This document shows, piece by piece, positions 1 to 4,796 of a stretch of 6,203 nucleotides of DNA. A program made the translations under genes and the position numbers. The notes below the pieces were generated by a model. That model was not told where the DNA came from. It was given only the letters and a program-made list of their open reading frames with translations, and did no database searches. The DNA comes from Actinomycetota bacterium. Lineage in GTDB: Bacteria; Actinomycetota; Acidimicrobiia; Spongiisociales; ZC4RG35. The stretch covers positions 1-6,203 of the forward strand of contig JAHWLC010000069.1 of assembly GCA_019347585.1 (NCBI GenBank). Direction: 5' to 3'. The first letter of the stretch is position 1. Every line of letters begins with the position of its first letter.

Positions 1-230
1 GGCATCTCCCGGCGGCAGGCATCGAGGAGGAGGAGTAGCTCCACCAGATGGTCGTTGGTGGGCAAGCCGAGCGATTGCATCACATACAGGTCCGAGCCGG
101 CGATGGCCGGATCCACGGCAACGTCGAGCTCCCCGTCGGGGAATCGGCCCAGCCTGACCTCTGATGCCTCTACTCCGAGCCTGTCCCTGGTCTCCTCGGC
201 CAGTGGAGGGTGGCCCGAGCCCGACACCAC
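1..230 (-). CDS. prs: Ribose-phosphate pyrophosphokinase (PRPP synthetase), N-terminal part, cut by window edge
   Basis: Prs transfers pyrophosphate from ATP to ribose 5-phosphate, making PRPP for nucleotide, histidine and tryptophan synthesis in the cytosol. Reading leftward, 76 codons are visible before the window ends. They begin VVSGSGHPPLAEE and include GRFPDGE (residues 28-34), matching the family's GRFSDGE, and then YVMQS...PTNDHLVEL (49-65), matching the conserved STCAPTNDNLMEL stretch, followed by LLLDACRRE. This is the usual N-terminal half-domain; the PRPP loop and catalytic flexible loop lie outside the window. The start is uncertain. GTG at 230 is used here, with GTG 227 equally possible. 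The best Shine-Dalgarno (261-269) sits too far upstream for either and would better fit a non-standard ATC codon at 257. An in-frame TTG at 284 has no Shine-Dalgarno. It follows apgM on the same strand by about 95 bases, so cotranscription is likely. Identity is secure; the start is not. Confidence 0.9.
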   Translation of the reverse strand, partial: MVSGSGHPPLAEETRDRLGVEASEVRLGRFPDGELDVAVDPAIAGSDLYVMQSLGLPTNDHLVELLLLLDACRREM

Positions 231-260
231 AGCAAGTCGCGGTGTGCCTTCCCTGATTGG

Positions 261-269
261 CTCCTCCTT
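261..269 (-). promoter_or_regulatory. Strong Shine-Dalgarno upstream of prs
   Basis: Read on the minus strand this is AAGGAGGAG, a near-perfect anti-16S match in the gap between the apgM stop and prs. No ATG, GTG or TTG lies at normal distance in the prs frame. The codon five bases past the GGAGG core is ATC (257-255), and the first conventional in-frame start after it is GTG at 230. This leaves the prs start open. Confidence 0.55.
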
Positions 270-325
270 CGGGTTGGGGCCCAATTGTGGTCTATCCCGG
301 TCCTGGGCGCGGGCAACCGATGGTC

Positions 326-1594
326 TCAGGACCTGGCCAGGTCCATCACGAAGGGCATCAGTTCGACGCCCATCATGTGGCCCAGGCTCCCCTCGCCTGC
401 CGCTCGCTCCGAGAAGCGGGTCACCCCGTCGGGCTCGATCCCCGCTCCGGAGACCAGCACCGGCACCGGGGCGTCGGTGTGGGCCGCCCGCAGCGAGGAG
501 GTCGCATGATCGGCCGTCACGAGGAGGATCGAATCGCCCGGCTCTCGTGAAAGATTGCCGAAGAAGGAACGGTCGATGGCCTCGATCACCTCGAGCTTGT
601 CCTGCCAGCGACCGTCGTGAGCAGGGATGTCGGGGCCTTTGATATGGATGTAGAGGACTTCGTGGTCGCCGGCGGCAGCGGAGGCCAGCTCCGCCCAGCG
701 CCGGTACTGGTCGCCCGGGTCCCCTCCCGGCTCACCTGCCGGCACTTGCCGCATCCCGGTCATCTCGGCGATGCCCGCCTCCACCGGCATCTCCACGAAA
801 CAGCCGAAGGTCGCCCCGTAGCGCCGGGTGATCGGGTCGAGGTGGGGGACCCGGTCGCCGGCATCGCGGCAGAGGATCACGTTGGCCGGCAGCTTGCCCT
901 CTTCCCGACGCCGCCGGTTGATGGCGGCATCATCCAGGACCCGATGGCTCTGCATGGTGAACCGGTTGGTCAGCTCGGCGCCGAGGACGGCCCCCTCGTC
1001 ACCGGGGTCGACCGCTCGCGCCTCCTGCACCTCCCGGGGGAAGTCCTCCAGCGCCACCCCCAGGCTGCCCCGCCGCTCGTAGGCCGGATCGGTGTTGGCG
1101 ATCTCCGCGTCCAGGCTCCTCTCATGGGAGCGGATGCGGAGCACGGCGCGATGGCCGATGGTGGAGCGGAAGACGAATTCGGCGTCGGGCAGCTCCACAC
1201 GCTCGCTGACCACCCGGGCCAACGCTTCGGCCTCGTCCGAGGCGAGGTCGCGGCCCGCCCGTCGATCGTACAGGTGCGGCCACTCGTCCACCGTGGCGAA
1301 GTTGCACCGCCAGGCCAGGTCGCCGTCCTCGACGTCGATCCCGACGCCCATCGCCTCGACGAGGCCCCGCCCGGGATGCTCGGTCGCCGGGTCGTAACCG
1401 AGCAGGGCCATGACCGCGATGTCCGATTCCGGGGCGATCCCCTCGCCGACGGTGGTGCAAGTCCCCAGCGAGCCGCGAGTCGCCAGGTCGTCGAGGTGGG
1501 GAGTCGCCGCCGCCTCGAGAGGTGTCCGTTGCCCGAGTTCGGGGATGGGCTCGTCGCCGAGGCCGTCGAGCACCACGAAGAAGACGTTGCGCAC
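326..1594 (-). CDS. apgM: Cofactor-independent phosphoglycerate mutase, archaeal type (ApgM family)
   Basis: The enzyme interconverts 3-phosphoglycerate and 2-phosphoglycerate in glycolysis/gluconeogenesis without 2,3-bisphosphoglycerate, using two divalent metal ions. It belongs to the alkaline-phosphatase superfamily. With GTG 1594 as start it has 422 residues, close to the roughly 400 usual for ApgM. Visible landmarks are VVLDGLGD (metal Asp10), RTPLEAAATPHLD (23-35), and PESDIAVMALLGYDP (55-69), whose Ser57 is the expected phosphoryl-accepting serine. Later ones are KGPDIPAHDG (Asp322, His326), TADH (Asp362, His363) and the His372-containing AAHTDAPVPVL. All metal and catalytic positions seem intact. 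The GGAGG at 1602-1606 lies 7 bases from GTG 1594 and 4 from GTG 1597. An ATG at 1699 would add 35 Arg/Ala-rich residues unlike the family and is rejected. Proposed homoserine kinases share this fold, but neighbouring prs and the overall pattern favour the mutase. Confidence 0.93.
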   Translation of the reverse strand: MRNVFFVVLDGLGDEPIPELGQRTPLEAAATPHLDDLATRGSLGTCTTVGEGIAPESDIAVMALLGYDPATEHPGRGLVEAMGVGIDVEDGDLAWRCNFATVDEWPHLYDRRAGRDLASDEAEALARVVSERVELPDAEFVFRSTIGHRAVLRIRSHERSLDAEIANTDPAYERRGSLGVALEDFPREVQEARAVDPGDEGAVLGAELTNRFTMQSHRVLDDAAINRRRREEGKLPANVILCRDAGDRVPHLDPITRRYGATFGCFVEMPVEAGIAEMTGMRQVPAGEPGGDPGDQYRRWAELASAAAGDHEVLYIHIKGPDIPAHDGRWQDKLEVIEAIDRSFFGNLSREPGDSILLVTADHATSSLRAAHTDAPVPVLVSGAGIEPDGVTRFSERAAGEGSLGHMMGVELMPFVMDLARS

Positions 1595-1596
1595 CA

Positions 1597-1647
1597 CTAC
1601 CCCTCCGCTCGACTCTCGCTGTAATGCCGCTCGCGCTCGGTGTTCAC
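1597..1647 (-). other. Possible 16-codon coupling ORF before apgM
   Basis: GTG at 1647 opens a 16-residue frame (MNTERERHYSESRAEG) ending with TAG at 1599-1597, whose G is the first base of a candidate apgM GTG (TAGTG). Its start overlaps the TGA of the upstream 53-codon frame (GTGA), and GAGGAG lies about 8-9 bases before it. The chain of overlaps is what translational coupling would look like, but the peptide matches nothing I recognise. It is short enough to occur by chance in high-GC DNA. Confidence 0.2.
1600..1606 (-). promoter_or_regulatory. Shine-Dalgarno deciding the apgM start
   Basis: Minus-strand GGAGGGG precedes two consecutive GTG codons (1597-1595 and 1594-1592). The spacing from the GGAGG core is 4 bases to the first and 7 to the second. 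Both lie immediately before the conserved RNVFFVVLDGLG start of the protein, so this site supports a short N-terminus over the upstream ATG at 1699. Confidence 0.7.
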
Positions 1648-1805
1648 GATGTCGTCTCCTCGCCGCGTCTGTGACGCCGGTACCCGGAACGGGACTCACC
1701 CAACCGAACCCCCTTCTCCCAGCATTCGGCCATCTCCGGGTTGGCGGGGCGGCTCAACTGCCCGGCCAGGGCCAGATTGCGCGCCGTGCAGTACTCGGGA
1801 GTCAG
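1644..1805 (-). CDS. 53-codon open frame: probable shifted C-terminal tail of the membrane hydrolase, or a small coupled gene
   Basis: Starting at CTG 1805, which overlaps the hydrolase stop TGA (CTGA, bases 1805-1802), this frame reads LTPEYCTARNLALAG, then QLSRPANPEMAECWEKG, and ends in an Arg/Glu-rich tail before TGA at 1646-1644. Composition looks protein-like (ARNLALAGQL, MAECWEKG) and it fills what would otherwise be intergenic space. Joining it to the hydrolase with a one-base backward shift gives GHSDLS followed by LTPEYCTA. This resembles the HSDY-xx-DP-x-Y-like ending I recall for related actinobacterial proteins, with matching spacing. I therefore favour a lost base, in the genome or in the assembly, over an independent gene. 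CTG is a poor start codon, and no slippery heptamer is visible to support programmed frameshifting. The downstream ATG at 1733 would give only a short peptide. Confidence 0.4.
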   Translation of the reverse strand: MTPEYCTARNLALAGQLSRPANPEMAECWEKGVRLGESRSGYRRHRRGEETTS

Positions 1806-3742
1806 CTCAGATCGGAGTGGCCGGAGCCGGTGTCCACGTGCCAGTTGCGCTCACCGAGGGGGTCGATGCGCTGGCCACCGATCGGGTCGCTGCGTCGCCA
1901 CAGGTTGAGCCAGCGGGCGCCGACCGCTTCGTCCGCGGTGAGTGTCATCTCGTCCAGGCCCACACACGGAAAGAGACGGCGGTAGAGCATTCCGAGGGGC
2001 GAGCCGTAGGTGATGAATACGAGAGGCCGGCTGAGAGGAGGGGCCATGGCGACCGCCGCCGCCGCGATCAGGGAGCCCTGGGAATGTGCGGACAGGATGT
2101 CCGGGGAGCGCGTCTCGAGCTCTTCGGTGAGGCGGGTCACCGCGTTGGGCCCGTAGGCCGGCGGGGCCAGGGGGTGATACCAGCGAGGCCAGAAGGAGCC
2201 GATGTCCCACAGGATGGAGACCTTTCGCCTCGCCTCCTGGCCCCGGATCAGGCCGCCCATGACCGAGCGCAGGATGAGCACCGCTGGAATGACGACGATG
2301 ACCAGCTTGGTCCACCCGAGGAGCGAGGTGAGGTCGAAGCCGAGCCCTGCCAGCTCGATCGCCCCTCCGGGCTCCTCGGCCACCCAGGCGGGAATGGGAA
2401 GGCGGCTGCGGTCACAGCCCGGCCCGGTGGCACAGGCGGCCAGGGCGGTGGCTATCCCGGCTGCGATCCCGTAGACGCCGGCGACGGCGAGGAGGGCCCG
2501 TGACCTCACGACGATTCGTCGCAGCCTCGACTCCCTGGCCACGTCTTGGGGCGGTTCCCCAGGCCGTCGCTCCAGCGGGATCAGCGCCATGGCTGCTGCC
2601 ACGGCGAGGAGGAGAGCGGTGAGGCCCAGCATGACCAGAGCGGTCCAGGCGCCTGCTCGCTCGAAGGTGCGCAGCCCGGGTGCCGGGGCGAGCAGGTCCT
2701 CGACGAGGAGGCCGCCGGTGAGCCCCAGGCTGGCTCCCACCAGGAGAGCGATCGACAGGGAGCCCAGAGCGACCCAGCCGGCGGCCGGACCTGCTTTTAC
2801 CCACTCGCCGAACAGGGCGAACAGACCAACCACGAGGAGGATCATGGCGAGGCCGAAGGTGACGTCGTCGACCGCGGTCAGACCTGAGCCGAGGTCCGAT
2901 CCCGCGATGGCCCATCCGCTGAATCCCAGCCACGCAACCGAGGCGAGGGGCAGGATGGCGGTGGGCAATCGGGTGAAGATCATCGAGTTCGGCACCCAGG
3001 TGGTGGCCAGCACCAGGAACGTCGCCAGTAGCAAGCCCGCCACCGAGACCGTGGCGACGAGCCGGTCGCCGATCCCCGCCCCGACGCCGAGGGAGAGCAC
3101 CAGGGCCCCGGACGCGATATGGAGGCGTCGCAGACGATGGACTACGGCGTGAGGGGCCCACATCGCCGGCGAGACGAGCCGTGCCCCCTCGGCCGGGTCA
3201 CCCCAGCCTCCGTCCTCGGGGCTCATGTGGCCGGGGAGCGGGGAGAACACCAGCCTGACCCGGGTGGTGACCGGGAGTCGCCGGAAGTTGGACTGCGCCG
3301 AGATCGAGGTGAGACCGAGCAAGGTCAGCGACGCCGTCGCCGCCAGCAGCCAGACACTCCACACCTCGGGCCGCTCCAGGTGCCGGATCCGGGTCTCGAA
3401 GGGGATGTGGAGGGTCATGTTGGCGATCTGGGCGAAGAAGACACCGGTCAGGGCGAGCCCGGCCACCCTGATGAAGGCTCGAGTCCACGGATTGGGCCGG
3501 TCGGAGAGCCAGCCGGCCACATTGGCCATGGCGAAGGGGGCGAGGAGGATCCAGAGGGCGGTGTGCGGTCTGCCGGCGGTGAGGCTGCCCCAGTGAAACG
3601 CCTTCACCTGATAGGGATCGCGATGCGGCTCGTAGACCTTCGCCGACCGATCTTCGAGGTCGTAGCTGACCGGTCTGGTGTAGAGCATCGCCTCGGGTGG
3701 CGTCCCCGACACGCCGTGCACCCTCAACTCGAACGGGATCAT
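1802..3742 (-). CDS. Multi-pass integral membrane protein with a C-terminal alpha/beta-hydrolase (lipase-like) domain
   Basis: This is a 646-residue protein of an actinobacterial family without assigned function. It opens with MIPFELRVHGVSGTPPEAML, the family's HG-type oxyanion-strand motif. About ten hydrophobic segments follow (near 60-79, 90-106, 127-147, 208-224, 228-250, 262-280, 293-312, 322-345, 364-390, 415-437, 475-493). The C-terminal part then has DILSAHSQGSLIAAAA (AxSxG elbow, Ser554), FITYGSPLG (577-584), WRRSDPIGG (Asp619) and GHSD (His642). Ser554, Asp619 and His642 form a plausible triad, so a membrane-anchored esterase or lipase is inferred; the substrate is unknown. The start ATG 3742 is chosen because the conserved motif begins there; upstream in-frame ATGs such as 3889 lie inside the divergent gene. 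No Shine-Dalgarno is visible, consistent with a nearly leaderless mRNA. The protein stops only three residues after GHSD, earlier than expected, and the adjacent shifted frame (1644-1805) may be its missing end. Confidence 0.85.
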   Translation of the reverse strand: MIPFELRVHGVSGTPPEAMLYTRPVSYDLEDRSAKVYEPHRDPYQVKAFHWGSLTAGRPHTALWILLAPFAMANVAGWLSDRPNPWTRAFIRVAGLALTGVFFAQIANMTLHIPFETRIRHLERPEVWSVWLLAATASLTLLGLTSISAQSNFRRLPVTTRVRLVFSPLPGHMSPEDGGWGDPAEGARLVSPAMWAPHAVVHRLRRLHIASGALVLSLGVGAGIGDRLVATVSVAGLLLATFLVLATTWVPNSMIFTRLPTAILPLASVAWLGFSGWAIAGSDLGSGLTAVDDVTFGLAMILLVVGLFALFGEWVKAGPAAGWVALGSLSIALLVGASLGLTGGLLVEDLLAPAPGLRTFERAGAWTALVMLGLTALLLAVAAAMALIPLERRPGEPPQDVARESRLRRIVVRSRALLAVAGVYGIAAGIATALAACATGPGCDRSRLPIPAWVAEEPGGAIELAGLGFDLTSLLGWTKLVIVVIPAVLILRSVMGGLIRGQEARRKVSILWDIGSFWPRWYHPLAPPAYGPNAVTRLTEELETRSPDILSAHSQGSLIAAAAVAMAPPLSRPLVFITYGSPLGMLYRRLFPCVGLDEMTLTADEAVGARWLNLWRRSDPIGGQRIDPLGERNWHVDTGSGHSDLS

Positions 3743-3769
3743 CCGGGCGCCCAAGCTAGCCCCGCCCGG
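3743..3769. repeat. Imperfect palindromic segment in the divergent promoter region
   Basis: CCGGGCG (3743-3749) and its exact reverse complement CGCCCGG (3763-3769) flank a 13-base spacer that contains the smaller palindrome GCTAGC (3755-3760). The element covers the proposed hydrolase -10 box and abuts the hydrolase start codon, so it could be an operator controlling the divergent pair. In DNA this G+C-rich, a seven-base inverted repeat is only weak evidence. Confidence 0.3.
3753..3758 (-). promoter_or_regulatory. Putative -10 box for the membrane hydrolase operon
   Basis: Minus-strand TAGCTT fits the actinobacterial TANNNT -10 pattern and ends 10 bases before ATG 3742. Transcription starting 7-9 bases downstream would give an mRNA with almost no leader, which agrees with the absence of a Shine-Dalgarno. 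No convincing -35 box is seen. Confidence 0.4.
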
Positions 3770-3778
3770 GCCGCCCAC

Positions 3779-3784
3779 TACATT
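3779..3784 (+). promoter_or_regulatory. Putative -10 box giving a leaderless NYN-LOTUS mRNA
   Basis: TACATT fits TANNNT and is followed by exactly seven bases before ATG 3792, the spacing at which transcription would begin at or next to the A of the start codon. No Shine-Dalgarno precedes this gene. No clear -35 box is visible, as is common for actinobacterial promoters. Confidence 0.5.
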
Positions 3785-3791
3785 CGGTCCG

Positions 3792-4796
3792 ATGGAAGAA
3801 GAACGGATAGCCGTATTCGTCGATTTCGAGAACCTGGCCATCGGAGCCCGGGAGGCGCTCGCCGGCCACCAATTCGACTTCGAGCCCATCGGGAACGCCC
3901 TCGCCGAGCGGGGCCGGGTCGTCTCTCGTCGGGCCTATGCCGACTGGTCCATGTTCCCCGACGCCCGCCAGCCCCTCACGCGACGCCACATCGAGCTGAT
4001 CGAGATCCCACAGAGGATGGGGGCCACCAGGAAGAACTCGGCGGACATCAAGATGGCGGTCGACGCCATCGAGGTCGCCTTCGAACGGGACTATGTGACC
4101 ACCTTCGTCATCTGCACCGGTGACTCCGACTTCACCCCCCTCGTCCACAAGCTGCGGGAGCTGAACAAGAAGGTGATCGGCGTCGGGATCAAGGCCTCGA
4201 CGTCGAACCTGCTCCCGCCGGCGTGCGACGAGTTCATCTTCTACGACAACCTCGAAGGTGTCGACCAGAGGGAGGAGGAGAAGCCAAAGCCGGTCGGGGG
4301 CGAGGACACCCGGTCCTCCGACGAGCTGACTGGCCTCATCACGACCACCCTGGGCGGTCTCCTCCGCTCGCAAGGCGAGGTGATGGCGTCGTCCCTGAAG
4401 CGGGCTCTGCTGCGCAAGGACTCCACCTTCACCGAGGCCGACTACGGCTTTCGTGCCTTTGGGGAGCTGCTCCGCCATCTCGAGGAACAGGGGACCATCG
4501 AGCTGTCCGAGGGCCCGGGCCGGGGAGACCCCCTGCTCAATTTCCCGTCCTCGAGTCGGGGCGAGGAGGAGGCTTTCTCCCTGCTCCAGGAGGTGGTCAC
4601 CAATCTCGGGGGAAAGAACGGCTCCGTGGTCCTCTCCGGTCTGAAGAACCAGCTCCGCAAGCGTCGCCCCGATTTCAGCGAGAAGAAATACGGGTATGGG
4701 GGCTTTCTCCAATTCTGCAAGGCGGCGGCGACTCGGGGCATGATCGACCTCTCCTGGGACGAGGAGGTCGGCGACTACACCGTCACCGCCAATTGA
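3792..4796 (+). CDS. NYN-domain (PIN-like) ribonuclease-type protein with two OST-HTH/LOTUS domains
   Basis: This 334-residue protein begins with a NYN domain (about 1-155) of the LabA-like group, a PIN-like metal-dependent nuclease fold. Visible acidic motifs are AVFVDFEN (Asp11, Asn14), SADIKMAVDA (Asp85, Asp91) and CTGDSDFTPLV (Asp111, Asp113), so the active site looks complete. A charged linker (about 156-177, EEEKPKP) leads to two winged-helix OST-HTH/LOTUS modules. The first (about 178-245) contains SLKRALLRKDSTFTEADYGF and the second (about 258-334) contains GLKNQLRKRRPDFSEKKYGY; both share the LK...L...F.E..YG..F pattern. LOTUS domains are known as RNA-binding modules in eukaryotic germline proteins. 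The combination predicts RNA processing or decay in the cytoplasm, with unknown targets. ATG 3792 directly precedes the first conserved strand and fits a leaderless transcript. The stop overlaps the start of the oxidoreductase. Confidence 0.9.
   Translation: MEEERIAVFVDFENLAIGAREALAGHQFDFEPIGNALAERGRVVSRRAYADWSMFPDARQPLTRRHIELIEIPQRMGATRKNSADIKMAVDAIEVAFERDYVTTFVICTGDSDFTPLVHKLRELNKKVIGVGIKASTSNLLPPACDEFIFYDNLEGVDQREEEKPKPVGGEDTRSSDELTGLITTTLGGLLRSQGEVMASSLKRALLRKDSTFTEADYGFRAFGELLRHLEEQGTIELSEGPGRGDPLLNFPSSSRGEEEAFSLLQEVVTNLGGKNGSVVLSGLKNQLRKRRPDFSEKKYGYGGFLQFCKAAATRGMIDLSWDEEVGDYTVTAN

Noticed and set aside
274..284. Short palindrome TTGGGGCCCAA between apgM and prs, considered as a terminator or operator
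   Set aside because: It is too short to form a stable hairpin with a loop and has no following T-run on the transcribed strand. It is probably chance in G+C-rich DNA.
617..1624. Long plus-strand open frame of 335 codons opposite apgM
   Set aside because: It is antisense to a fully motif-supported mutase. It is Arg/Gly/Pro/Val-rich with no recognisable domain, as expected from high-GC complementary frames.
1595..1699. ATG at 1699 as the start of apgM
   Set aside because: It adds 35 Arg/Ala-rich residues before the conserved first strand, whereas a GGAGG site directly precedes the GTG codons at 1597/1594.
1600..1805. tRNA or small RNA gene between hydrolase and apgM
   Set aside because: No cloverleaf, T-loop GTTC-A motif in proper arrangement, or promoter/terminator pair was found on either strand. 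The region is better explained by shifted coding sequence.
3743..3889. Upstream ATG at 3889 as the start of the membrane hydrolase
   Set aside because: The added residues are antisense to the NYN gene, and the family N-terminal motif starts at ATG 3742.
4223..4792. Upstream extension of the oxidoreductase frame inside the NYN gene
   Set aside because: The first 190 codons of this frame are Arg/Gly/Pro-rich and out of phase with the NYN protein. The family's first beta strand begins right after TTG 4793.
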